Source: Blastomussa wellsi
Lineage: Eukaryota > Cnidaria > Anthozoa > Scleractinia > Plerogyridae
Assembly (NCBI GenBank): GCA_947652115.1
Contig: OX393561.1
Coordinates: 44,331,233 to 44,395,232, forward strand
DNA length: 64,000 bases
Direction of reading: 5' to 3'
Part shown: in pieces, positions 13,001 to 28,000 of the stretch
Position numbering within the stretch: the stretch's first letter is position 1
Layout: every line of letters begins with the position of its first letter
Position numbers and translations under genes: made by a program
The notes under the pieces: model-generated
Told to the model about the DNA's origin: nothing
Database searches by the model: none
What the model saw: only the letters and a program-made list of their open reading frames with translations

Positions 13001-16000
13001 GTTTTTATTTTTCTTGAATAAGGCGGGAAGAACTTTGAGTTATTCTTTTTCGTAAGAGTGTCTGAACAATTTTGCGAAAGATTGTACCTGCGAATCTCTG
13101 ATCGGTAGGGAATTGGCAATGTTCCTTTCAACAGGAGCCTGTGGAACTGATGGGGATATACGGAGATAGATCAGTAACATCTGGAGTGGAAGCAAAAAGT
13201 GAACATGCTAAGGTATGTTTTTAAAATATACCACTGGCAATAAGAACAAGATTAGAAATGATAACAAAATGTCTGTTGCATTATGTAACTTATTTGCAAT
13301 CTTATTTGCACTTGCATTGATGCTAAGCTATTCCTGATTCATGATCGTATTTTTGGTTACAGCAACTTGAACAGGCCTCTGCGGATGTTGATAAAGTTCT
13401 TGGATCTTATGAGAAGACAGGGAAAGTCCCGGGTACTGTTATGGAAGCAAGGTGAGATTTCTTTTAGCAAACCTGGGAAATTTGTTCAATTTTGTAGTTA
13501 ACTTTCTCAGCATGCCTACATGCTAAGCACGTGCTATTGTTTTATACTGTATTTTCGATGCCTGGAATGTCATCATTCATCATCTATTACCCAACAATGA
13601 CATTCACTTTTTTTCTCAGTGTATTTAGGAAACCGTATTTTATTGGAAGATTTCTGCCAGCATTGCTTACTCCCAGAAAGGTTTGTTCTTCTGAAGCTTG
13701 TGTCTGTACCATTGGCTCCGGAGATTACCCTGCATTTTGTAGCCGTGAGTAGGAGCATTTCCCAACTCCTTCTCTTGATGCCTCGATGTGATGCTACACT
13801 ATTGAATAGCTCCCCAGCAGGGCCACCCAGTACCCATTTAAGGCCTGGTTACATGAACCGCACTGGCCTGGTTGTCATGTAATCGTGAAGTTGAGTTTTC
13901 TTGCGTTTAAAGTGGTACTACCATGAAAAATTGTTGTTCTTGTTCTCTTTCGATTCCGATTTTATGTTTGGTAAGAATGCGCCATGCATGGCGACGAATT
14001 CTTGTTTAAACTGTCCGCCATTACCAGGTTCTACTTCAGTCGAGTTGCATTAAGAGAGCTGGATCGAGAGAGAAAATGACGTTATTTTCTTACTAGTTTA
14101 TTAATTTTTGCAATATGTGAACCCAACTGATTAGTATGCAGCAAGTTGCTTTTTTGCATACCAAATTAGCTGGGTTCACACAGGAAGGAAGTTGGAGTCA
14201 CTGGAACGAAGAGAACGACAGGGACTGTAATGATACAACACTTCATTAATATTCACTGGAGCAAGGCCATTAACAGATCTGTACGTGAGCAACAGTAACA
14301 GGAAGCCAGTGCAACTTTCCCTCGTGCATCCACTACACGAGGGTATGTGGCCTCCTTAATAGAAGTCCAGCAAAGTAGGGCTTGGAAACAAGGCATCACC
14401 TATAAACGAAATTGTTTAAAACAGGAAATATCTGTTTTAGGTTCCAGATGAACCAGATGTTAGAGCTGATCTCATTGACGTACTGAGCAAGTAAGCCTTA
14501 TTTCAGACAGAAACGTTAAAAGCTTCAAGTAACAAGTTATAATCTCGTGTCAAATCCTGACGTCTTACAAGCTGCATAAGAAATCTTTTGTAGACATAAG
14601 CACAGCGCAATATAACACTTCACAGCAACGCATCACACAGCACGACACAACACACCACGTCACAGCAGAGCAGAGTAGCGAGGAGCAGAGCACAAAACAA
14701 CAAAATAGAGTACAACAGAACACAGAGCAACACACCCCAGCACTGCGCACAACACACCACCGCACAGCAGAGCACAGCACAGCACAGCACAGCACAGCGC
14801 AACATAGCGCAGCACAGCGCAACACAGCACAGCGCAGCGCAGCACAGCACAACACAGCACAGCACAGCACAACACAGCACAACACAGCACAACAACACAA
14901 CTTGTGCTGCACACTGCAAAGCAGAGTAGACCACAGCACAGCAGAACACAGCACAGCACAGCACAGCAGCACAACACAAAAAAACAGCACATCACGGTAT
15001 GATGCGATTTGATGCGTATTTATTGACGTCTCTCCATGGGTAGCCTCCTGCGCAGACGTCTTAGGGCTCGTCACACGGGGGTTTTCAGGGACAACAAACT
15101 AAAGAAGCTCACTAACAACATAAAGAACGATTGAAACAGATAAAATGCTATTTATCGATGAAGGAAAATACTGAGAACAGAATAGTCAAAAAATGTTCAA
15201 TTATTTCAATATTTCCTTTTTCAGGGCTGGTAAAATTCCTAAGAACATGCTGTCTGCATATCAGTCAGCCTGCGAGAAGATCACTACTGATCAGATTGAA
15301 GGTAGCGTCCTCATAAAATACTACAAAATTATTATTAAAAAATGTCACTGCAAGGAGAGGCCTAGTTTTCCTCCAATGTGAAATAATTATCGGAAAATTG
15401 GTCGGTTCTATATCGACTGTACCTAGCTCTTTGTATCCCTTTCTGTTTTTAAAGTGAGTTCATCAGATGACGAAGGGGCACTGAGTGCAATGGAAAAACT
15501 TGTCAAGTCTTTACACAAGTTAACCAAGCTCATCTTAGAATCACTGAAAGCTGCTGCCGACACATCGAAACAGACAGGTGATGTACAGTGAACATATTTA
15601 ATGAAACCAAAGGCCAAAATACTTCAGGTTTGAACAAGATTTGTACTCCCGATCAACTGACCTACAATCAAAGCCACTATGCAATGGGAGCTTGAGTTAT
15701 ACCTGACAAGTCCTGTTTAAAGTCTAGGTCTGCAAATAATGTTTTTCCCATGAGAGGACATTTGGCCGATTAAGTCGCCTGTTTGATCGGACTCTTTGAT
15801 CGGTGAGGTCGGACGTCATATTACAGAAATCCTCGATAAAGCGTTGTCAATGCAAAACATTAGCGTTTGTATTGTCAGTTATTTTATGGCCGTGTCTCAC
15901 GTGGACTGGGAACTAGCGAATTCGCGAATTTGATTGGCTAAAATCGATATTGACCGATTTTCCCATCTAGGCCGGCATCTAGACCGGTTGCATTTTAGGG

Positions 16001-19000
16001 TCAGAAAGTTACAAACAAAACAGGAACACACATTGCCCCATTTTTCTCTAAAATTACTAAATGGAAAATTAAAAAAGCTTGGCAAGAATAAAAAGTAAAG
16101 ATACGACCAAATTTTTGCAAATTTAAGTTCAGCTCATCGCTGTTCGCGAACAAAATGTCAGCGAGAACGAAGCAGTGTCGTTAAGCAAATTTAAGTTTCC
16201 GTTTGGCCATATTTATAAACATCTTATTAACCGACCTTAGTCGGTCTGTATGGGAGAATCTCAGTTGACCTCCTCGGTCGTGAGTACACGACCTCGGTCA
16301 AGATTCTCCCATACAGACCTCCCGCTCGGTTAATAAGAGCTAAATATAAAAAATTGTCCGGACTTTTTGTTTGACTACAGCTGGGATGTAATCGGACTTT
16401 GGGAAATTTTGGTCGGCCATTGTCCGATGTCCGACTGATATTTACAGCCCTGAATTGACAGATGTAGTTCACAAGAGAACGGTAGTGCAGCAGTTCTCGA
16501 AGGCTTGTAATTCTACTGGCAGCAGTTGCTTTTGTTTTAGGGACTAGGGGCATTGTTCCTGTTGTTTGTTCTATTGTTTTCACGCAGGGTATCGAGCCAT
16601 TCATGTGAGACGTTACGAGAGCTGCTACATCGCCAAGAGAAATTTCAACTGAGACCCTTTTGATACCCTTTAGACCCTTTTGCAATACGTTTAGTCGAGA
16701 CTCTTAAATTTATTCTAACAAAATTGCCTGGCGTATGTTTTCAGCTTCTTCCTTTTGAGAACAATACACTTTTGCTATCCCCCTCAAAAGAGAGTTTGCA
16801 CAAATTATGTGGCAAGTTAAATAGTACTAATAAAACAGAGGTCATTCCAACAATTTACAGAACCAGCTTTTACGTACGTTGTTACTCGTGTTTTTACGGA
16901 GTAAATTCCTTTTTTGCAGGACGAATATCATCTCAGTTGTCAATCATTTCTGCAACTATTCAATCAATAACAAAGACATGGAATGAAACGCAATTACCCA
17001 ATCAGCTTGTAGAGATAGATGTTGGCAATCTGGACCAAACCAGTACTGAACCGGTTTGTTATTCTTCTAATATGACGTGAAGTTCCCTAATTGTTAAATT
17101 ATCCATAATATAAACTTTATGATGAGGAATGAACTGAATATGACGTTTTCTAGCCTGCGTAGCTGGCGGGATTCGCGGCGAAGTGCTTTTGTTTTTGGGA
17201 GGCCGTCGTCGGAGCGGCAAAGCCGCGTGGGCGTCGCCCGCGAATGCTGAGTGAGTAGCTCGCACCCTCAAATCCCGCCGGCTACGCAGGCTTTTGTTAG
17301 CTGCTACGGATTTTACCGATTTTTTTCTGAGCGAGATTAAACTCGTTTAATTTTTTGGTTTCTTTAAAGGCAACTGATGCAATATTAGGTGCATTTTGTC
17401 AGACCTGCGCTGCAGTGAACAGCTGCCATGTGTCTGAATTTTTCGATCGTTTGAAAAGGTGAGTCATGTCTCGTGCTAGTGCTAAGTTTCCTCGTGGCCT
17501 TTCCACCGATTTTCTCAAACCCCATAAACAATTCACCAAGTTAAAACCAAGGAAATAAGAACCGTGGGCATGGTTTGGAATGGTGGTCTTAATTAGCGTA
17601 GATTTTCATGATTTTGTTTCTTCGTTTTTAGTTCAGATTGAGAAGATATATCAACCACTCGAGTGAGTGTTTCATCACATTTCAAAAACACTTTGAAATG
17701 CGTCAAAAACGACTCTGCTGCGCATCATATCCTGAAAGAGGAAGAATTTATGATCTGTTCTCACACAAAATGCGAGAACGTGAAAACATTAAACCATGAC
17801 ACCCACCAACAATTTCATAGTGCAACATGACAATTCTAACAAAAGAACGTCCAAGTTCTTTTTTGTTTTTGATGTCCCTGAATCCTGTGCATGTCCTTTA
17901 GAAGGTATCTATTGATTATATTACCGTACCCAAATTCGAAATTAGCCAATCAGTAGCCAACTCTACTGTCCTGATATCCTACGATATCAAGTCACTGACC
18001 TGATATCCCACGATATCATGGTCACTTTCAAGTAAAGCAATGTTGCCGTACGATAAACTGCAAAGAGGTTTTGCCAATAAACAAACAACTTTTAATTTAA
18101 GATTTAGCTGGTGTTTTGCGGTCGAAAAAAGCCGTCAAAAACGTTCCCGCCAAAACTAAACTGGAAGACGCTCGACAACTGCGTCGACAAGTACTTAAAC
18201 ATTCAGACTGAAACAATGGAGTTGGAGTTACCAAATTTTTCGAGGAATTTGGATTTTGGAAATTTCGAAAATGAAACTCCAAACAAACGAGTTAAAAAGA
18301 TGTCAGAAGATGAACTTGATAAAAGTGAAAGACCAGAAAAGTATCAATACAAGCAGGTCAACGCAATTTGCACTACGTACCTGGCAAACATGGCTTGCAC
18401 AGAGCGAGTTTGCAGAGGCCGAGAAGAAACCCATTGAAGTCTACACGAAACAAGACGTACCAAAACGTAACGCTGAATTTTCTCGCCATGATTATACGAA
18501 CCATGGCTCGGCCAAACTCGCGTGATATTCCGCCGAAGCGTACCAAAAAGATACGATTAGGTATATGTATTGTACCTATAACTAAAACAAATTTGAATCC
18601 AAAAATTCGAATAAGTTATATTTTAATAACTTTATAGGTTTCGATCAAGCAGATACTTTTTATCAAACACTCGAGACAATGTTTCATTACATTTCCAAAC
18701 ACCGAGAAATTCGTTAGAAATGCTCCGTTGTGCGTCGCATTTTAAACTCTCTTCCCGCTGTTTTAAACAGAAGAAACGATGAAACACTGTATCTTAATTA
18801 AAATTTAAGTTAAAACCACAAAAAGAATAAAACAAAATCTCAAAACATAGTCGCCGTAAACGTCCGTGCCACAAGGCATCCTCTAATTTGATTTTGGAGG
18901 AGCGTAATGAGTTAAGAGCGGGATTAAAATAAAAACCTTAAGTCCGTCTTTTGTAAAGCTTGGCCAAATGTTTGGCCAAGGTGCCACCGGAACACTGGAC

Positions 19001-22000
19001 CACCACAAAACACGGAACACCGGAACACCAGAAATACCATATAATGCCAATAAATTTCTGGTGTTCCGGTTTTAGTACATGCCGGTAAAAGGACTCCTTG
19101 TCTAAAAAAAGTGTCGTGGCTAACGTCGTTTTGCTTGAACGTCAGTACAAAGTTATTTTTGTTGTATATTCAGGTTTGACTGGATTCGCGATTTTGTATC
19201 AATGGTTATGTCTGTAGCGCCAATTCAAAAAAGCCTTTATTGCCAATTGTGGAGGAAAATTTGCAAAGAGGTTAGTAACCATTGCATTTTTTTACGTGTT
19301 AATTGAATTTCTGTAAATAGCCCCTTTACACTGTTAATAGAAGATCGTGTTAGTGTGCTTTGTGAGTTCATGAAATGATTCAAATTGAGATCTCGTTGAT
19401 TATTTATTATTTGCAGGGTTTTTCAACAAAGGAAGAAGGCAGATGTGGCTTAGCTGTATTTTTGTGCCACTTGTGTACAAACAACAGTGCCATGCTTCCA
19501 ATACTTCTTACAGGGATTAACCATCCTACAGAAAAGCACTTACCAGAGGTCTTAACGGTAATCGAATATACTGAACAGTTCTGTTGGTCATTAGTACAAG
19601 CTCAGTTGTGTTCTTTTGAACTTCCGCGAATCTGATTGGTTCCCGCATTGTGATAAAACACACCCGCGCACGCATCACAATTTTTCTTGAGTTTTGGCTT
19701 CAAGGTGCATAAAATCGTAAGCTTTGGAGTGTATTCAAATTAGAGTTCTTATTGAAGCAATGAGACTGCTCGCCTTCTCTTTCTATGAGCGATAGTCATC
19801 ATGGAATTAATAAGTGTTGATTTTTGTCGAGAGAGGAAAACCTAAGCACCTAGAGAAAAAAGCCCTTGGAGCAAGGAAGAGAACCAACAACAAACTCAAC
19901 ACACGTATGACGCCGGGTCAAAGTGATTATAACTGTTTTTTTAGATCTGTTCATATGTTGATGCACTCTGTGAGCATATTCCAATCTGTACAAGCCAGTG
20001 GATGCAGTTCTTTCTCAGGTACTGTCAGTGAGTGTTATTATACACAATAACATTAATATACTGCTCGAAAGTAGTTCAGGCTCATCCTAGGTGTAAAAAC
20101 CTGCGAAACTCACGAGAAAAGTAAAGCAAAGAACGAACAACACAACAAAGAACTCAAAACAATTATGAACAGAAAAACAGTAGCTCAAAAACAAAAAAGT
20201 CACAGGTTTTTACACCGAGGTAAACCCGTAGTTCAGCGCGCTAATCATTTTGTCATTATCCTTTCGATCACCCTTAAATTCTAACTGTACCTCACTTTTT
20301 CTTGTTTTATTGATTAGGTTTTCCTGCTCATATGTGGAACATGTATTGGAAGTGTTTAGCACAAACGTAACAGATTTGAAAACGAATGTTGGAGGTAAAC
20401 TGTCTGGTAAACTCTGTCGACGCTTTCAAACTCGCTCAGCGAGGATTGTTGTTCGTTCGATATCTGTTCGTCCTTGACCTCTGTTTGATCGAAACAAATG
20501 TTCACCAAGCTTTTGCTAAAGAAACAAACCTTTGCTGCCCATCTTTTCACGACTGCACGTTATGACTTTCACCTCACGATTCATAGCCAGACATGCTGTC
20601 ATGCTTACATGTTAACAGCCGAGTCGATCTCTACTTGTGAAATTTTTCATCGCTTATGAGTAACCAAGATAAATTATCATTCAAATGATAAGGCTGACTA
20701 CCCAACATAGATCTCTCCCGCACTGCCTACCCTTTGTTTATTACTAGTCGAAGTTTACTTAGAACAGCCCCGTTTGTTTGCAAAGCTTTTGCTAGGTGAT
20801 ATTTAATAGAATTCTACTATACTCCCTTTTTTGCTTACTTTTGTTTTCCAGGATATACCGCTTACTTGTCTCCAATTATGCTAACAAAGGTGGGTCAGTC
20901 GTTCAATTTACCCTAGATTTCTATACAACGATTTCTTATTTTAATTGCCTTGAAGTTGATTAGTCACCGTGAAAAAACTCTTCGTCGGTAAAGTTTAAAA
21001 TTGTCGTCAAATCAAAGGAAACCTTTAAATAACATTTTAGCAAGGCAGAAAAACGCCAAAATGTAACAATAAACTGAGAAGAAACAAGGATGGCTTCGAA
21101 TGAGGAGATTGAGAAGGATTGTAATTGATAGACTCGATAGAACTGAAACACAACAGAGGTCACAATAAACTGAGAAGAAACAAGGATGGCTTCGAATGAG
21201 GAGATTGAGAAGGATTGTAATTGATAGACTCGATAGAACTGAAACACAACAGAGGTCACAATAAACTGACAAGAAACAAGGATGGCTTGGAATGAGGAAG
21301 ATTGAGAAGGATTGTAATTGATAAACTTGACAAAGAAAGGCTAAACATTTCAAGGCCTACCATCTTAAAATGTCGCTTCCCCTCCAAGATAGTCAGGTTT
21401 TGGGGCTGCGTTTGAGATTAAGCATCTCGAATTTAATTTATTTATGATTTATTACCCCTTTGGTGTTTTAATCAGGTAATATACCAATTTCTATATTTTA
21501 AAATTCAGCCTAAAACAATACGATATCGAACAACATCAAAATTGGTATATTACCTGATTAAATAACACTAATGAGGTAATAAATTATAAATAAATTATTT
21601 TCGAGATGCTTAATCAGTGATGTCTATTGTTTTAAGCTGAATTTTAATATATCGAAATTGGGCTATTACGGTTTCGTCATTTTCTTCTTAAGGTATTTAT
21701 TTCCAAAAGCCGTGATTAAATTATCCTTGTAGTAGTGCCCTGCTTTGATGCTTATTGCTCTTTCTTGGAAAATAACAGATCATCTCAACAGAAAGCGCGC
21801 AAAAAACTGTGTGCTATGTTTCTTTCAAACGTGTAAATAATAGTATACGTTCAATATTCTGAGAGATATACTTCTACTTTTCTGAACGAGATTGCGTTTC
21901 TTTATGTTGCCATGAGCTTTTCTGCTTTATTTAGATGTTTTATCTTTTTCATCGCTTGAATGTCCGTGGAGAGCCACGTCTTTACAGGCCAATTCTACCT

Positions 22001-25000
22001 AAAGGTAAGCTGCTTGTTGTCTCATTTTTACTGATAATGTAATAACACTTGCCAACGTTCCACACCAAACACCAAAGTTCCTGGAAGTTTAAACAGTAAC
22101 CAAAATAACGTGTTGGTGTTGCTGCAGTTGTTGTTGTTATTGATGGTCGTGATCATGGCGATGGCGGTGGTGAGAGTTTGTTATTTATTATTTTATTTTA
22201 TTAGACGTGGTGTGTCTGGTGAAAAACTTGGTTTCCTTACCACAATTTCAGCAGTTACAAGGGAAAGAGCAACAGGTACACCCGAGATAAGCTGTTTAAG
22301 CATGATTAATTTTGCAAGAAAACATTGGCTTCGTCCTGAGTTGCCATTACCCTCTTTTGTCTTTTGTCGAGCCTATTGTGAAGAGTTAAACTGATAAACA
22401 GCTCCATCTGGAGTCCAGCGCCCTAATCATTAGGCCACCGCGCTTACCACTGAACTAATAAAGAAGTATTTAAAAGAACATATTATACAGCCGCCATGCC
22501 AAGCTAAACCCGATTCAGAGTGTAACAAACAGTTTAATGTTGTAAATCAAAGAGTCGCATCTAAACTTGACACTGATATAATTTCTTTCTTTAGCTGAGT
22601 TTTTCTGAGTGGTGCAGATGGGAAGTTAGCATTTCAGCAAGGGATGATTTCTTACCAGATGCTGAGAGGTAACTTAGATTGAGCGATAAAAGTTCAAATT
22701 AATTTCTCTCCCATAACAACTAGATTTGTAAAACAATTGTATTGTACAATAAAGACGCTTTCCAAATGCAATCTTTGAATCTTGCCACATTTGGTTTAGT
22801 TTTTCTTCTTACTTGAAATGCAAAGAAATGGCTTTCAATATTACAACGAAACTATGACATCTTCCGAGCAATTATTAAAACAAACATTGGGTATATATCT
22901 TTGAATAATCAGTGTTGTTTCAAAATGCACCATTGAAATAAAGGCTAATAGTTACAAGCATGTTAATAAAGGCATTCAAAGTAAAGTTTGTTGTTTCTCT
23001 CGTTGTTTACAGACGCATTTATCATCAGCACAGAATACTGGACCACTACCTTCCCCTGGGGTCCCTGGACGGTGGTTGTGATGACTCCGCGAGAAAAGCA
23101 TGTTCGGTTATTTTTCATACTTTGCTTGACTCTGGAAGAAGGTAAATAAAAGGTTTTTTGTTTTTCTTCGTAGCAGATTTTATACACTGCAGTTAAAAAA
23201 TCTTCAAATAACTTCTCCAAGCACTAGCAGTCGACAATTTTACAGCGGAAGCCGCGCAAGAGACAAAACGTCAATGCCGCTGCAATACACATTTTCATTT
23301 GTTGTTATCCATGTGCTATACCATACAATGTAGATAGGGACACTGCTCTAACAAAGTTAAACATATAATGATTTCTTAACAAAAGTAGTAGCAGAATAAC
23401 AAAAATTGTAGAAACCTGTCAACATGTTTTACATCTGTGACAATTTTGATTTTACCTTTATTTGTTTAGGTGTGCCCAACAACAAAAAGATCTTGACATT
23501 AGTCAGAACGACATGATCGACTTATTACAGGTATTGTCAACATTTTAAATGGATTTTCTTGCCACCTGTGAGCGCACGCTCCTGGCTGCTTTGGTCAATA
23601 GCCATGCGAGGCGGCTATCTTTGCAGACTGTGGATATTTCAGTTATTGGTATTTTCATTTTCGTGTGGTTTGTCAGGCAAGATGTTGGCATATTGGCAAG
23701 CCAAACTGTCTAGTAGGTATGGATCTGCAGGGTAACTCTGGGTTAAATTTCTATCCGGGTTTCTTTTTATTTTGTTCAAAAGCATTTTCTCCGATAATTT
23801 CCTCAACTCATTTTAGAGCATCCAATCATCAAATTGTAGACAAAAGGAATTAAACTGAATTTGCTTTTTAAGCTTTCATATTTGAATTCAAATTTTGCAC
23901 TAACGCTGGATTATCTTGAACCACCCGGTCCTGTATACCACACAACGGGAATGACACTGTACGAAACCAGAGACATTCGCAGTTTATCTTCTTGGCATGT
24001 TAGGTACTTTGGCTTGATTTTAACTTATCGGAGTTATGTCAGGTTGTTTACATCATTTTTTTTGTTTATATTTACCTTGTTTTTGTTTCAAAGAAAGGAA
24101 TTTTACGTAGTAGGGAAAAAACATTTGAGATTTGAGAGAGCGATTTCAACTGACTTTCATAAAATCATTTTGTCAAAAAACAAAGGTCACAGACAATACA
24201 GCTTGAAGCAAAGACACGTAACCATCTGCATAATGAAACAATATTATATTATGAACACGGAATTAGGCGCGTTTGGCTTGATCGAGTGAAGTACTTCCTT
24301 GTATCAATATCACCAGGAACTCGTGCCGATGCTCTCGCAGGGCTCTACGGAGGAGGCGCATCGGTCAGGAGTTACGGGAAGTAGTTCGTGGCTTTTAGGA
24401 CAGTTGTATTCTCGACTTAAACAGGTTAGTTTGTTATTTGCACATTTATACCTTAAATTACCAAAGTGCTTGTCTAGAAGGAATACTTTCTCTATTACAA
24501 TCTGAAAATCACTGATTGACGGTTGGGTTTTGGTTTTGCTTGGGCTGGTCGAGGGTTTCTTACATGTATTAGACTCGTGAAATTGGGTAACCACTCCACA
24601 CGTATATATTGGTTGAGGTAGAGCAGGTTTCAATTGATAATTACTTTGGCCAATCACAAAGGACCGGGACAATCCAGTGATCCAATCAAAACTAGTAGTT
24701 ATTACACGTTGCCGACACAAAGCGCGGGAAAACGTATACACGCGAGTCACGACTGATTTTGGTTTACTTCTGATTGGTTGAAAAAGTGGCGCGAGAGTAA
24801 TACTGAACCGAAGCAGTTCGTTGATATTACTTTATAACTTTGTTTTGTTTGATTTTGTTATGTCGTTGACAGATTCAATCAAACGCTGATGAGGACGAGA
24901 GTGCAAGATCGCACAATTACGATCTTTTGGCGGCTACAGAAGTGGCTTCGTTTATGAAGTAAGAAAAGACTGAACCTGTTATTTTAGGCAATGGAATGAC

Positions 25001-28000
25001 CCCTTACGTAGTTTGTTTGTTGATTTCAGGTTGGCATTGCGCCTTCCTCCCTATCTCATATTTGCGGATATGTTAGACTCCAGTCCTGACCTCCAATCAG
25101 TCGCGCCCGTGGTACATCTCGTCAATGTTTACCTGGTAATTATTAGTGCCACTAAATTTATTTGAATTTTGTTGTATACCATTCCTGGCTTTTAATAAAT
25201 AAATAATAAATAAATAAATAAAGACTTTATTTAAGTGTCGATGTATTTAGCACCACTGTGCTAATTGGGGACACTGTAAATACGTAAACAAATATTGTAA
25301 ATGAAACAGAAAGTTCTTAAAAATCCCAACTGGCAGGAGGCAGACCAGTTGGCTATTTACAAAGCGTGGAGGAGTTGAATTCGGGACCACCGAAGACAAA
25401 TCCGTTTTAGTGGCAGGGAGGAGGACTCGAACCCGGGACCACCAGATTACAAGTCCAGCGCCCTGACCACTAGGCCACGCTCGCCTCCAATTTTACCCCG
25501 AAATTCTCACGTGTGTTCTCTTCTCTCTATTTCAGAGGCCATACATGAGCGATAATTGCTGTCTACCCTTTAATGTCACCCTTTACCTTTTTAAGGTATC
25601 TGTTTAAACTGTTTTCATATTTACCGTCTCGATTAATATTAAACTCAGTTTTAGTAGAGCATTCTATCTCTTTTCAGTAATCTCACAAAGATGGGCAACT
25701 GCTTTTGTCCTAACTTTGCATTACTATTGAACTTTTCACCTTACTAAATAATGACGAAAAGCATATGAAATAATTCATATACGAACTGTGGATGTACTAA
25801 ACAATATTTTAAATAAGACAGTTCTTTTAGTTATGTAATTTAACTCGGCCACGCCGATTAAACAGTGGATTGTTTGGGGACTGTTAAAATGAAACACATT
25901 ATCCCGAACAGAAAATTCCAACGAAGTTTGAAAGGTAAGCAACCGTTGTTTTACCTCTCCAAGGGAAGTTAACGGCGGGTTAAGTTAGCCACGAGTATTT
26001 GCGAGACACGTACACAACTAATCGTCTTGTTGCTTTATGTACTGTTTTCTTGAAGGCTTTGCTGACACATACCAGGAGACCACTCTATGAATCACGGTAT
26101 TGTGACACAAATTTGGAATTGTCTGTATATTGCTTGTAGTTTGTACCCATTAATTTGTCAAGTTTCTATTTTGTGACAGGACACCAAGTAACTCAAAACT
26201 CCTCACAGAATTTATGAGGGATTGTCCATTGTTCTGTGCCTCTGTCCAGGTGAGTTTCCTTCGATTTTTTCTTCAACTTATCTCGAAAGAAAGATAAGAA
26301 TCACTGAGATTAGTGGCAATCGTAGTTCGTAAACCTCGCGCAGCTAACGATTAAACAACCCTAAACAAAAAACCTTGATGTGCGGTTCCCAGTTCGGCGG
26401 TGTGAACCCAAACTGTCGCTAATTTCTAGTACTGACAAACAAACTAGTTTCAATTTTACTTGAACGAAAACCACAACTTGTCAAATCTCAGCCCGTTTCC
26501 GAGCAATCTACCGATCAGTAATAAAAATATTGTTGTTGTTGTTGCAGTGTTTTGTCACAAAATTGCGGAAAACTGTAATTGTAACCGTATAGCGAATACT
26601 AAAGCCCAGTTTTGGCTTGACACCATATCTATTCTCCTTATTCTATTTTCACGCTTTTGATTTCTCTCGCCAGTATTACTGGAAACAACTTAGACCATTT
26701 GCTGCAACCCTGGGTGACGTCATACTTGGGGCTCTAAACCAGGCGGAGTTACTTTTAAACTGGAAAAACAGGTTTGCGTTGAGCGAGCTCCCGTGAAACG
26801 TCATGCAGAGTGTGAGCATTGTACAATTGAGACTTGTTTGTTTTGTATTGTTTTTTCAGAGTTGAAAACTCCCAAACTGCTGTTTCTTTGAGAGAATTAG
26901 AAGGAATGGATGCCTCTCTGGTAGCGTCATTTATCGCTCTGAACCTCCACTCCATGAGCAGGTAAGGTAACGATCTTTTTTGGCAGTTACCAGGCAGTTA
27001 CGAAATTATGTTCACTATCCCAATGGCGCAGGTTTCAAACCGTTAAAGGGGCACTGGCACGCCATTTTATTAGCAACACTAAAGCTCGTCTTCGCTAAAA
27101 GGAAAACCAAAAATAATCGTTTAGTTTTGTTACCCAAGACTATATTACTGCATTGAAACTTTATTGTTTATTTTTTGAAGGCACAAAAAACAAAAACCAT
27201 TTCAATAAACTTGATCAAGTTGCACCCCAAGTCTAATAAACCTTTTACTGATCTTTCATCTTAATTGTCCCTTAATTGTAGCAAAGTTGTGACGATTTTT
27301 GTGCGGGAAAGTCAATCTCCAACAGAATTTACAATAAAGGTAACCGACTGTCATATGTCAACTTGAACTTCAGAGGCCCGCTGATGGTTTTATTGTTGAT
27401 CTTGTGGCTGTATTTGTTATGCCATATTTAGCGACAATAGTTTGCCTTTGTCAGCGAGAGGATTGATTGAGGACCGCTTGTGCTTGTGTTATCCCGGGGC
27501 AAGCAAAAGCGCAAAAACAAGGATTAGCAGATGTGCTTTCCTTGTGCCTGCCTTTCCTATTCTTTCGTCGTACGTGTAAATGAGGCTTACCGTGTGGTTA
27601 ATGGAACCGGGCCACTTAGAACAAAAGTAACCAATGAAGCACAAAGGATGCCGATATTTTTTATAAACGAACCAATAACGTTGAAGAATACAAACAATAG
27701 CATATTAACAAAATTTTGAAAACCCAACAAAGCTCCGATGTGGACTCGGGAAACTTTGTGCATAGATAATTTTTGTTGTCAGCAGTACATCGAAACAGTT
27801 ATTTCTTTTTTTGAATAACATTTCTGTTTCTAGGTGGCTGTTTGTTTATTTGACTGCATCATGGCCGAGATTTCACAGATGATTCTTCATGGACGTGAGG
27901 TTTGTAGTGATGTTAACTTAAATGTCACATTCTGTGGTGCTAAGTTTACTGAGATTTAATATCCTCTTTCTCTTTCAATCAAATTTATTCAAGCAAGCCG

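Noticed and set aside
12660..13055. 131-codon + strand ORF
   Set aside because: Its first 20 codons are a FANCA exon; the rest is intron read through after a good donor at 12720.
14565..15074. Three overlapping minus-strand ORFs of 111-169 residues, extremely Cys/Val/Leu-rich
   Set aside because: They are translations of the AGCAC-type satellite in a FANCA intron; all frames are open because the repeat lacks stop codons.
16227..16685. 152-codon minus-strand ORF
   Set aside because: It runs through a foldback element and intronic sequence, with no recognisable motif.
25413..25490. Possible true tRNA gene on the minus strand
   Set aside because: The tRNA-like sequence continues directly into a SINE body with a TAAA tail, so it is the head of a SINE.
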